Origin: UBA4416 sp943362175
Lineage (GTDB): Bacteria > Bacteroidota > Bacteroidia > B-17B0 > Aurantibacillaceae
Direction of reading: 5' to 3'
DNA: 64,000 bases
NCBI GenBank assembly: GCA_943362175.1
Contig: CALRIU020000020.1
Span: 1-64,000, forward strand
A model generated the notes under the pieces. The model made no database searches. It was not told the DNA's origin and saw only the letters and a program-made list of their open reading frames with translations. Below are positions 53,545-61,290 of this stretch, in pieces. Each line of letters begins with the position of its first letter. Position 1 is the first letter of the stretch. The translations under genes were made by a program, and so were the position numbers.

Positions 53545-54305
53545 GAGACGTTTGTTTCCTGATGAACAGAGCAAAACCAAATAAATATGCAGTAAATGTT
53601 GAAAAAAATATACTTAGACGATCAACTATAACCTTTTCAATATTATTTCCGGCTCTGTTGTCATTTGGACAAGGAGATTCGCCAGCTAACCAGGCTAATG
53701 CTTGCAGGCAAACGTTTTATAGCGATGGCTCTCCCAAGACAAATTGTGTTTATAATAAAACGTCTAAACAATGGTCATGCACGGACTACTATATCAATGG
53801 AAGGATCTTATCAAACTACTATTGCGACTCAAACAGCTATTTCCCGACGGGATTGAAAAAGGCATACGATGTGTATGGCGACATTGCCTATATTGTTAAT
53901 CGTAAGAATGAGCTATTACATGGGACTTTTACTGAATACTTCTGCAATGGGAACATAAAAAGATGTGGTGAATTTTACAATAGTTTCCGTGTTGGAACCT
54001 GGCATGAGTATTACGAAAACGGCAGGTTAAAAAGTGAACAAAAATTTAAAATCTCAAAAAACGATTCTCTTTATAATTGGGAAAATAAACATTCTGATTC
54101 ACTGAAAGTTTTTTCATTAACCGTCATATTCGGAACATTCAATAATTTAGAGCCTTTGCCAGAAGTAAAAAACTGTGAACTTATAAATTCCGGTCCTCAA
54201 TCGTTTTGTAAAGACGAGATGTACGGCTATGAAGGAATTAAAACCGGAACATGGCGATTTTTTAATCAAAAGGGAGCGCTCATCAAGACTGAAACTTATA
54301 AATAA
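53541..54305 (+). CDS. Exported MORN/YwqK-like repeat protein
   Basis: A 254-residue protein that overlaps the serine hydrolase gene by 4 bases (ATGA). It has a hydrophobic export segment (ITFSILFPALLSFGQ) after a Lys/Arg-rich start, and repeated motifs of the MORN/YwqK antitoxin-like type (YINGRILSNYY, LLHGTFTEYFCNGNIKRCGEF, VGTWHEYYENGRLKSEQKF, KTGTWRFFNQKGALIKTE). Such repeats bind lipids or proteins. The role is unknown, but coupling suggests that it works with the hydrolase. The base composition is strongly AT-rich. Confidence 0.75.
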   Translation: MRDVCFLMNRAKPNKYAVNVEKNILRRSTITFSILFPALLSFGQGDSPANQANACRQTFYSDGSPKTNCVYNKTSKQWSCTDYYINGRILSNYYCDSNSYFPTGLKKAYDVYGDIAYIVNRKNELLHGTFTEYFCNGNIKRCGEFYNSFRVGTWHEYYENGRLKSEQKFKISKNDSLYNWENKHSDSLKVFSLTVIFGTFNNLEPLPEVKNCELINSGPQSFCKDEMYGYEGIKTGTWRFFNQKGALIKTETYK

Positions 54306-54332
54306 AAACGCCTGCTACTGATATCAAAAAAC

Positions 54333-54722
54333 ATGATTAAAAACGATCCTATCATCGCTGTCAAAGATGTGGAAGCCAGCTCCAAATGGTATCAATCCGT
54401 GTTCGGCTGCCAAAGCATGCACGGTGGAAAAGCCTTTGACATTCTTGTTTCTGAAACTAACGATGTGCTGCTTTGCCTTCACCATTGGGGCGATCACGGT
54501 CATCCTACCATGCAGAATCCGGATGTTAAGCCCGGGAACGGACTGATCCTCTATTTCAGAACGGAAAACATGAAGGACATCCGAAACAATGCTGAGAACA
54601 TGGGCTGGGCTATCGAAGAAGAGATTCATGTGAATCCGAACTCCACCAAAAAAGAATTTTCACTACGGGATCCGGACGGTTATTATCTGACAATTACCGA
54701 ATTTCATAGCTACGAAGGCTAA
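54333..54722 (+). CDS. VOC-superfamily (glyoxalase-like) protein
   Basis: A 129-residue metal-binding fold protein, with VKDVEASSKWYQSVFGCQ at the start and RDPDGYYLTITE at the end, the usual signature of bleomycin-resistance/glyoxalase-type proteins. HHWGDHGHP may supply ligands. The specific reaction cannot be told. It is 28 bases downstream of the MORN-like gene. Confidence 0.85.
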   Translation: MIKNDPIIAVKDVEASSKWYQSVFGCQSMHGGKAFDILVSETNDVLLCLHHWGDHGHPTMQNPDVKPGNGLILYFRTENMKDIRNNAENMGWAIEEEIHVNPNSTKKEFSLRDPDGYYLTITEFHSYEG

Positions 54723-54902
54723 GATGTGCCGGCTGCACCGGAAAAGGCTTCAGAGGCAATTGTCTTTCTTCCGAAAAAATGCATGCTGAATCCGGACTTT
54801 TTATTAACTTAGTTAAGGTCATACCCAAATGAAGGCCCCCTCCGGCAAATCAAAGGAGAGTACGCACATAGCAGCAGCATTGCCATGCTATTATAAAATC
54901 AT

Positions 54903-56066
54903 ATGACAACAGATATACAAAAAAAGGGACTGGCAAAAGTGAAACCGGACTGGAACTATTGGGGACTCATTGATCTGAACGGGAATTATGTGCTTGAACC
55001 TATGTGCCACTCCATTTGGGACTGGAAAGAGGGAGTTGCCCGGCTCGAAAAAATTCCGGCAAAAATGGGTATCCACGAAGAGCTTTATAACGGACAATAC
55101 GGTTTTATAACTGCCGATGGAACAATGATCAGCGATTTTTCTTTCGGTTATGCACGCGATTTTTCTTCCGGACTGGCAGCCGTCAACAAACATCAGAAAT
55201 GGGGCTTTATTAATAAGCAGGGGAAGCCTGTTATTGATTGCATGTTCGACAATGTCCGTTCCTTTCAGCAGGAAGGTTGCATTGCCCTACTCCATAACAA
55301 GTGGGGATTGCTTGACAGAAACGGAAAATGGAAGCTTGACAACACGTTTGATGACTTATCGGAATTTGCTTATGGCCTCAGTGTTGCAACGGTAAAAAGC
55401 GGATCAATGCCCGAAGACGTACATCGTTTTATCATTGATAAACACGGCACTAAATTAGTGGATCTCCCAAAGGAATGGGGCTGGTTTAAACCTGTTTCAG
55501 AAAAATTAATTTTGATCGGAACTTCAAGCGGCTATCCAGGCGAAAGGTTCTATGGCTTTATGGACTTACAGGGCCGGATCAAATCAAAACCGCAATTCTA
55601 CACAACCTCCGACAGCTCATTTTACACCGGGAAATTTGTGAACGGCAAATTATATGTGGAAACCAAAGAAGGAAAAAAAGGCTTTGTGAATGAAGAAGGA
55701 GAATTTGAAAATTCAGAGTCATTACAGTCTGAATATCTAAAGCAGGAGATCAACCTACAGAGCAGGCCATTTGACGAGGTACTGGATTTCTCGGAAGGCC
55801 TGGCAGTTGCCAGGAGAGGCGACTACTGGGGTGTGATTGATGAAACCAACAGGGTTGCTGTTGACTTTACTTACAAGAGACGGATTTTCCGGAGCACAGA
55901 TGACACGGGATTTTTTTTCAGTGGCTATTTTCCAAAATTTTCCTGCGGACTCATAGGCGTATGCGAAGAACGCGACACTATTTATTCAGGCTATATTGAC
56001 AAAGACGGCAAGACCAGGATAGACTTAACATTCAGGGTTGCCGAACCTTTTTATTCAGACAAATGA
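54903..56066 (+). CDS. WG-repeat protein
   Basis: A 387-residue protein made of several WG (tryptophan-glycine) repeats: NYWGLIDLNGNYVLEPM, QYGFITADG, KWGFINKQGKPVIDCMF, KWGLLDRNGKWKLD, YWGVIDETNRVAVDF. WG repeats occur in bacterial surface and cytoplasmic proteins of unknown function, often with KWG consensus. There is no signal peptide. It stands between the VOC gene and the SFPD-repeat gene. Confidence 0.88.
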   Translation: MTTDIQKKGLAKVKPDWNYWGLIDLNGNYVLEPMCHSIWDWKEGVARLEKIPAKMGIHEELYNGQYGFITADGTMISDFSFGYARDFSSGLAAVNKHQKWGFINKQGKPVIDCMFDNVRSFQQEGCIALLHNKWGLLDRNGKWKLDNTFDDLSEFAYGLSVATVKSGSMPEDVHRFIIDKHGTKLVDLPKEWGWFKPVSEKLILIGTSSGYPGERFYGFMDLQGRIKSKPQFYTTSDSSFYTGKFVNGKLYVETKEGKKGFVNEEGEFENSESLQSEYLKQEINLQSRPFDEVLDFSEGLAVARRGDYWGVIDETNRVAVDFTYKRRIFRSTDDTGFFFSGYFPKFSCGLIGVCEERDTIYSGYIDKDGKTRIDLTFRVAEPFYSDK

Positions 56067-56202
56067 ACGACAAACAACTATTGCCGGCAGAACATCTGAA
56101 ACCCTGTATTTATTATTCGGAATTATTAAAAAATGACTATCCTTTCAACCTGGATATTCTACAAAAAAAATAAAAACACGTCATTATTAAAATTCAACTC
56201 AC

Positions 56203-56613
56203 ATGAAAACATTCATTATTCTTTCCATTTTCTTATCCGGCTTTGGCTTTGCGAAGGCGCAAACACAAGCTCCTGCTAACACAACGGACCTTGCCTGGTC
56301 GGAACCGACTCCGACATTTTCGGACCTGGATGAAGAGCAGAAAGCCGAAGCCATCAAGGCGCTCATCAGCGGTAACTGTGAGTATAAGGGCATCAAGCTC
56401 TACGGCAAGGTTCAATTCGTGACTTCCTTTCCTGATATCAAAATTCAGTATGTGAAAAGCTTTCCTGACCTCAAGGTAAAATGGGTCACGTCTTTCCCTG
56501 ACAAGTGCGGGCTGTGGCAGGAAACCAAAAGCTTCCCGGATATCAAAATCCAGGTGGTGGAAAGCTTCCCCGACATTAAAGTTCAGATCGTAGACAGTTT
56601 TCCCGGACAGTAA
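56203..56613 (+). CDS. Exported SFPD-repeat protein, septoil-knot-like
   Basis: A 136-residue protein with signal peptide (MKTFIILSIFLSGFGFAKA). From residue ~65 six repeats of about 11 residues follow, with core SFPDIKIQxV (VTSFPDIKIQYV, VKSFPDLKVKWV, VTSFPDKCGLW, TKSFPDIKIQVV, VESFPDIKVQIV, VDSFPGQ). This pattern resembles the small Bacteroidota proteins known as 7(1) septoil knot proteins (beta-solenoid-like torus-knot fold), but I cannot test it. Two Cys (NCEYKGI and DKCGLW) may pair. Ends 22 bases before an esterase gene. Confidence 0.65.
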   Translation: MKTFIILSIFLSGFGFAKAQTQAPANTTDLAWSEPTPTFSDLDEEQKAEAIKALISGNCEYKGIKLYGKVQFVTSFPDIKIQYVKSFPDLKVKWVTSFPDKCGLWQETKSFPDIKIQVVESFPDIKVQIVDSFPGQ

Positions 56614-56635
56614 CCTAAATTGCAACAGATAAAAT

Positions 56636-57505
56636 ATGAAAAGACTCTTCATCATTTCCATTTTCTTTTCCCTCACTGCTTTCGCTTTCGGGCAAACCAA
56701 CAAAGCATCACAACCAAGCAAAAGCAAGCCCTTTGTGCTCGGTGAGATTCAGGAGCTACAGTCAACCCAGCTAGGAGAAAAGCGCATCCTGAACATTTAC
56801 CTCCCTGAAGGCTACAATCCAAACGACACCACACGCTACCCGGTGATTTACCTATTGGATGGCTCTGCCGATGAGGATTTTATCCACATTGCCGGGCTCG
56901 TTCAGTTCAATAGCTTTGAATGGATTAACCAGGTACCGAAATCCATTGTGGTAGGCATTGCCACCGTCGACAGAAAACGGGATTTTACGTTTCCGACGAC
57001 CATCGAAGAACATCGGAAAAAATGGCCTACCACCGGACATTCTGATCAATTCATGGCCTTTATCGAAACAGAGCTGCAACCTTTTATTGAGAAAAGCTAC
57101 AGAACCAGCAAGGCCAAAACACTGATCGGGCAATCCCTGGGTGGACTTTTCGCGACCGAGGTCCTGCTGAAGAAACCCACGCTGTTCAACACCTACATCA
57201 TTGTAAGTCCCAGCTTATGGTGGAATAACGGCTCGCTGCTAAATCAATCTTCTCCGCTCCTGCAGGATACTTTCACACAGGAAACGAAGATCTACATAGG
57301 CGTAGGCAAAGAAGGGCTCACGCCAACAACGCCGGCAAGAGTAATGGAAGTGGATGCAAACCTGCTGGCAGAAAAAATACAGGAAACAAAAAGTAAATCC
57401 GTTAAGGTGCATTTTGATTATTTACCGCAGGAAAATCATGCGACCATCATGCACCAGGCTGTTTCCAATGCATTCCGGCTCTTGTACCCTGTTGCAAAAG
57501 AGTGA
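56636..57505 (+). CDS. Exported alpha/beta hydrolase, esterase D-like
   Basis: A 289-residue secreted or periplasmic esterase. Signal peptide ends FAFGQ. Features: LNIYLPEGYNPNDTTRYPVIYLLDG (family start, core YPVIYLLDG), nucleophile elbow IGQSLGGLFA with S167, and a His in QENHATIMHQ; an Asp/Glu in between completes the triad. It belongs to the IroE/esterase D-type group which hydrolyses esters such as enterobactin-like or acyl thioesters. It follows the SFPD-repeat gene at 22 bases and may be in one operon with it. Confidence 0.85.
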   Translation: MKRLFIISIFFSLTAFAFGQTNKASQPSKSKPFVLGEIQELQSTQLGEKRILNIYLPEGYNPNDTTRYPVIYLLDGSADEDFIHIAGLVQFNSFEWINQVPKSIVVGIATVDRKRDFTFPTTIEEHRKKWPTTGHSDQFMAFIETELQPFIEKSYRTSKAKTLIGQSLGGLFATEVLLKKPTLFNTYIIVSPSLWWNNGSLLNQSSPLLQDTFTQETKIYIGVGKEGLTPTTPARVMEVDANLLAEKIQETKSKSVKVHFDYLPQENHATIMHQAVSNAFRLLYPVAKE

Positions 57506-57589
57506 TGCCTAATAGTATCCGGAAAAAAGAGTTTAGCTCTCTCACACAGACTAAACTCAAATTACGGAGTAGGCTTTATTCGCAGAGGT

Positions 57590-57670
57590 TGCGCCAGGGA
57601 TTGCAACGGAAATCCTTTTGTTGCTTGCGCTCAGCAACCAACAAAAGATTGCAGTGAAAAGCCCGCCCGG
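57590..57670. repeat. Palindromic repeat-like segment
   Basis: In the 276-base gap between the esterase and GNAT genes lies GCGCCAGGGATTGCAACGGAAATCC, in which CTTTTGTT...AACAAAAG forms a hairpin with inner GCTTGCG-type loop. Similar GGATTG(N)AACGGAAA sequences are common in Bacteroidota intergenic repeats. No gene seen here. Confidence 0.45.
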
Positions 57671-57781
57671 GCGCCCTGAAGATCAACGTTCCAGGATACA
57701 ATTCGTCAATTCCACAGCGATACCAATCGATACACGTTGCAGAATACACAAAATAAGATTGTTATGGAAGGGCGGATGAAT

Positions 57782-58246
57782 TTACAACAATTCCATCTGG
57801 TACAGGTCCATGCCTTTGGCCCAGTGGTCTTTTTCGTAGTACACCGTTTTGAACCCGTATTTTTCGAAAAACGGAAAACTGTGCTGCGTGGTGCCAAGGG
57901 CGATTTTAATTCCGGGGAAAATAAGTTTGGATTGCTCAATCCGGTATTCCAAAAGAGCTTTACCGAAGCCCTGCTTGTGAAGGTCCTGGTGTACCATGCC
58001 CCAGCACATAATCACGTGCGGCTCTTTGGTATATTGGGTAGGCTCGTTGATGCCAATACCACCGCAGCCCACGATCTGCTCATCGTTAAACACCACCCAG
58101 TAAGGGCGCTGCGCCTCAATGTCCTGGTCGAGAAAGGCATCAAACAAAGGCAATTCCTCCTCTGCAAAATACAAAGGCATATTGCTCCTGAAAATTTCCA
58201 GAAGCATGCTTTTGTGTTCGGGAAGGTATGGCTTAATGGTTAGCAC
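57782..58246 (-). CDS. GNAT-family acetyltransferase
   Basis: A 154-residue acetyltransferase. The start is set at GTG at 58246 (VLTIKPYLPEHK), which overlaps the end of gatC by 14 bases; an ATG at 58297 would add 17 residues that read like the other frame of gatC. The fold motifs are present: QIVGCGGIGI, the pyrophosphate loop HQDLHKQGFGKALLEYRI (Q/R-x-x-G-x-G/A form) and FPFFEKYGFKTVYYE. The substrate (amine, protein N-terminus, or antibiotic) is not known. Confidence 0.8.
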   Translation of the reverse strand: MLTIKPYLPEHKSMLLEIFRSNMPLYFAEEELPLFDAFLDQDIEAQRPYWVVFNDEQIVGCGGIGINEPTQYTKEPHVIMCWGMVHQDLHKQGFGKALLEYRIEQSKLIFPGIKIALGTTQHSFPFFEKYGFKTVYYEKDHWAKGMDLYQMELL

Positions 58247-58538
58247 CGCCGATGACTTTAGGTACTTTGAAATAATCCGAATCTTTCTTCGGCGCATTTT
58301 GCAGCGCCTGTTTTTGTGTGAGCGTTACCTCAGGCTCATCCTCGCGCATCACATTCAGGTCGTCGGTCATATAGATCAATGGCTCAACCCCTTCGGTGTC
58401 CAGCTCGTTGAGCTTGTTCACGAATGACAGCATGCGGTTCATATCGTTCACGATCTCCGTTTTGGCCTCATCGCTAAACTCCAGGCGCGCCAGGTGCGCT
58501 ACCTCATCCACCGTTTTTATATCAATCTTTTGTTCCAT
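58233..58538 (-). CDS. gatC: Asp/Glu-tRNA amidotransferase subunit C
   Basis: A 101-residue subunit of GatCAB, which turns Glu-tRNA(Gln) and Asp-tRNA(Asn) into Gln- and Asn-tRNA. Typical sequence: TVDEVAHLARLEFSDEAK, LSFVNKLNELDTEGVEPL core KLNELDTEGVEPL and MREDEPEVTLT. gatA and gatB are not here. The gene overlaps the acyltransferase by 17 bases upstream and the GNAT gene by 14 bases downstream. Confidence 0.93.
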   Translation of the reverse strand: MEQKIDIKTVDEVAHLARLEFSDEAKTEIVNDMNRMLSFVNKLNELDTEGVEPLIYMTDDLNVMREDEPEVTLTQKQALQNAPKKDSDYFKVPKVIGGANH

Positions 58539-59277
58539 AATGCTCGTTCAATGTATCGTTAATGATCTTAAACACTTTCTCACGCAAATCTACTAAATTA
58601 TCCTCAGTCATGCCGGTCGTCGGGATCGGTTCGAATACAATAATTTTGGCAATCCCCGGTCGGCCGAAGCTTTTAAAAAAACCGCCGTTTTGCAACAGCT
58701 TGTAGTTATTGACATTCACCACCGGCACAACAGGCACCTGCTTATCGATGGCCAGCTTGAAAGCGCCGTTCTTAAAGGGCAGGGTTTTGTGCGTATTCAC
58801 CGGAATGGTCCCCTCCGGAAAAATAACCATGCTGTGGCCTTTATCGATCTCGGCTTCCATGCGTTTGATAGACCTTACGGCGTCGATGCGGCTTTTCCGG
58901 TTCACCGGAATATCCATTTTCTGGAAAAAGATCTTAAACAGCGGGGCTTTGAGCAATTCGGCTTTCCCCAGGTAAAGGGCCAGGTGATCGATGTAAAAAG
59001 GACTGACAATGATATCGAGGTAAGAGGTGTGATTGCCTACAAAGATGCAGGGTTTCGGCATTTTCCGGGAAGCACATCTGAAAATAACACGTGGATAAAT
59101 TCCGGCACCAATCACAATGCAATAAGACCACACCCGCTTCAGCCTGAAGCCAAGGTCGAGGCGCCCGGTACCCAGGGCAAACCAAAAGAAAGGGTACAGC
59201 AATAAAAAGGAAAGGGCAAAAACCAGGAAGAACCAGGTTTTCCAGATGGGAGAAATTATGCGCTTAAGAATTTTCAA
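58522..59277 (-). CDS. 1-acyl-sn-glycerol-3-phosphate acyltransferase-like (PlsC family)
   Basis: Lysophospholipid acyltransferase of the inner membrane. Motifs: GNHTSYLDI (H-x4-D), MVIFPEGTIP (FPEGT) and VVPVVNVNN. Two hydrophobic helices lie at the N-terminus (WKTWFFLVFALSFLLLYPFFW). The start is uncertain: a TTG at 59277 gives LKILKRIISPIWK with 251 residues, whereas the longer open frame contains implausible, Ser/Arg/Phe-rich sequence that also overlaps the ABC gene. It adds the second acyl chain in phosphatidic acid synthesis. Confidence 0.85.
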   Translation of the reverse strand: MKILKRIISPIWKTWFFLVFALSFLLLYPFFWFALGTGRLDLGFRLKRVWSYCIVIGAGIYPRVIFRCASRKMPKPCIFVGNHTSYLDIIVSPFYIDHLALYLGKAELLKAPLFKIFFQKMDIPVNRKSRIDAVRSIKRMEAEIDKGHSMVIFPEGTIPVNTHKTLPFKNGAFKLAIDKQVPVVPVVNVNNYKLLQNGGFFKSFGRPGIAKIIVFEPIPTTGMTEDNLVDLREKVFKIINDTLNEHYGTKD

Positions 59278-59489
59278 GGGCTTAAAGATACAAAATAGAT
59301 ATGAGTATTGAGTCGTGAACGATGAGTCGTAAGTCCTGGGCTTCCGGAGCCTGAATTTGGGATTCTGCCTCCCTTCTGAAGCGTTTGACCGAAAACATAA
59401 GGCGCCGGGAAAGAGCGGAAGGGTATGTCTCAGCATCCTTTATCTTGTATCTTCTTGGGGCTTTTTTAGTACTTTTATCCCAAAATACA

Positions 59490-60143
59490 TTGCATTTGCA
59501 AAACACGATTTCGATACACGTCACCAATGCCGGTAAAAAATTCGGAAGGGAATGGATCTTCCGGAAGGTGGAGCTCGGGATTGCCCCGGGAGAAAAGATC
59601 GTGGTACTGGGACTCAACGGCTCCGGGAAATCGACCTTATTGCAGGCTTTCACCGGCTACCTGACCCTTAACGAAGGGCATGTAAACTATTCCAGGGGTG
59701 AGGCTGCCATTCCCACCGAAGCCATCTACAAGCACATCAGCGTGGCTTCGCCTTACCTCGAACTGGTGGAGGATTTTACACTACAGGAGCAGATAGAGCA
59801 TGCGGTGCTCTTCAAGCCTTTTTTGAGCGGCTTATCTTCTGCGCAGGTCATTGAGCTATCGGGGCTTTCGGCCCATGCCGGGAAATTCATCCGTCTTTTT
59901 TCGAGCGGCATGAAGCAGCGCCTGAAGCTGACGCTGGCTATCCTGGCGGATGCACCGGTGCTCTTCCTCGACGAGCCTACCACCAACCTCGACGCCACCG
60001 TCGTGGAATGGTACAAGGAGCTCATTGCGCGGTATGCCATGCATAAAACCATCATCGTGTGTTCCAACTCCATTAAGGATGAATATGCATTTTGCAACCG
60101 CACACTCACGATGGAAGATTATAAGTTTTCTAAAACTACCTAG
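59490..60143 (+). CDS. ABC transporter ATPase, no adjacent permease
   Basis: An ABC ATPase with Walker A GLNGSGKSTLLQ, signature LFSSGMKQRLKL, Walker B PVLFLDEPTTNLD, and the switch His region replaced by IVCSNSIKDEYAF (no canonical H-loop: VVCSNS where HD/H would be expected, so ATPase activity may be altered). The ATG at 59385 gives an N-terminus unlike the family, so TTG 59490 is chosen, giving LHLQNTISIHVTNAGKKFG. No permease gene is adjacent. Confidence 0.82.
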   Translation: MHLQNTISIHVTNAGKKFGREWIFRKVELGIAPGEKIVVLGLNGSGKSTLLQAFTGYLTLNEGHVNYSRGEAAIPTEAIYKHISVASPYLELVEDFTLQEQIEHAVLFKPFLSGLSSAQVIELSGLSAHAGKFIRLFSSGMKQRLKLTLAILADAPVLFLDEPTTNLDATVVEWYKELIARYAMHKTIIVCSNSIKDEYAFCNRTLTMEDYKFSKTT

Positions 60144-60144
60144 A

Positions 60145-60179
60145 CACAGAGAGTACACAGCTTCTATGGCCTCTCTGTG
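60145..60179. repeat. Short perfect inverted repeat after the ABC gene
   Basis: CACAGAGAG (60145-60153) and CTCTCTGTG (60171-60179) flank a 17-base loop directly after the ABC stop codon, before the SixA-like gene. No T-run follows, so it is not a standard terminator. Confidence 0.5.
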
Positions 60180-60203
60180 CCTATGCTGCAAAAAATAAAT
60201 ACC

Positions 60204-60698
60204 ATGAAAACATTATTTCTGATTCGCCATGCCAAATCCGATTGGGAGAATGCCCTGCTGAAGGATATCGAACGCCCTCTGAATGAACGGGGCTACATAG
60301 CAGCCAACCTGATGAGTACGCGTTTCGATTCGGTTCCGGACCTGATTGTGACCAGTCCGGCGGTACGCGCGGCCAGCACCGCCCTCATCTTTGCCAGGAA
60401 CCTCAGCTATGATCCCAATGCTATCCTGATCAAAAAAGAATTATACGATACTTCCGTGAAAGAGTACCTATCGGTGATCCAACAGATCGACGACCGTTTT
60501 CATACGGTTCTGCTGTTTGCCCACAATCCCACCATCAGCGATACGGCCGACTATCTTACGAAAGGACTTCCCATGGAAATGCCGACCTGTGCAGTGGCGG
60601 GCATTCGCTTTGGTGTGGAGAACTGGAGCAAGGTAAAAACCAAATCAGGCGAGTTGTTCCTATTCGATTATCCCAAGAAAAACGGAGAGGACGCCTAA
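60204..60698 (+). CDS. Histidine phosphatase of the SixA type
   Basis: A 164-residue phosphohistidine phosphatase-like protein. Start at ATG 60204 (MKTLFLIRHAKSDW). The catalytic R-H motif is in LIRHAKSDWEN, second arginine/His region in ERPLNERG and TSPAVRAASTA, and the final His in LLFAHNPTISD. SixA dephosphorylates His in signalling proteins in E. coli; here the partner is unknown. It overlaps the end of the convergent LRAT-like gene by 39 bases (60660-60698). Confidence 0.88.
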   Translation: MKTLFLIRHAKSDWENALLKDIERPLNERGYIAANLMSTRFDSVPDLIVTSPAVRAASTALIFARNLSYDPNAILIKKELYDTSVKEYLSVIQQIDDRFHTVLLFAHNPTISDTADYLTKGLPMEMPTCAVAGIRFGVENWSKVKTKSGELFLFDYPKKNGEDA

Positions 60699-61145
60699 AA
60701 GCACTGCTCCTTCAGAGAGCTTTCCAATAGCTGCGGGATAGCTCCCCTCTACCGAGGCCTGGATAAAATCTTCTGCATCGTATGCCACCTGGTGATAGGC
60801 TTTGCCTTTCAGCACCTGCCTCATCGCCCTGGCTGCGACTTCCAGCGCATCGAACTTAACCTCGCGTAAATCAAACATCAGGCTTTGCCCTTTACAAAAA
60901 ACATCTACGGGCTCGATCACGGGCTTTTTGTTCATGGCATGGAGGTGGGCAATCCAGTACTGGCCATACTTATCGGCGCCTACTAAAATGCCGGGATGAT
61001 AGCCGCCGGCAGCACGGGCGTCGGCGCGGGCCACCACCCTTCCGGTGTGGAGGTGATAATGAATTTCGGTAAGCCCGCCCTGCGAGCTAACGACAGAGGA
61101 GATCACATCGCTATAGCGTGTGGTCTGATGTTTTGGGGTATGCAT
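60660..61145 (-). CDS. LRAT-like protein lacking the catalytic cysteine
   Basis: A 161-residue protein, ATG at 61145 preferred (a GTG at 61166 adds seven residues). It resembles the LRAT/HRASLS branch of NlpC/P60 enzymes: RAAGGYHPGILVG (His H50 where the catalytic His lies), then AARAMRQVLKGKAYHQV and DAEDFIQASV where the family has N-C-E-H-F. The nucleophile position is Ala (A124), so hydrolysis or acyl transfer is unlikely by the standard mechanism. A hydrophobic C-terminal helix (~145-160, AVLLGVLSVFLGII) fits the membrane-anchored form. Convergently overlaps the SixA-like gene. Confidence 0.6.
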   Translation of the reverse strand: MHTPKHQTTRYSDVISSVVSSQGGLTEIHYHLHTGRVVARADARAAGGYHPGILVGADKYGQYWIAHLHAMNKKPVIEPVDVFCKGQSLMFDLREVKFDALEVAARAMRQVLKGKAYHQVAYDAEDFIQASVEGSYPAAIGKLSEGAVLLGVLSVFLGIIE

Positions 61146-61290
61146 GGCGCTCTTAAACTTTACCACAAGTTACAAAAGCAGGAAAACCCTGTCAACCGCA
61201 TTTAACGCCTGATCCGGAGCCTTGATCGATGATTTTTTGAGGAAAGACAAAGGATAAAGAGAACCGGTCTTTTCTCTACGCTCTTTGATC

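Noticed and set aside
56400..56613. Repeated DNA in the SFPD protein as a possible CRISPR array
   Set aside because: Repeats are in frame, encode protein, are short and imperfect, and there are no spacers or cas genes.
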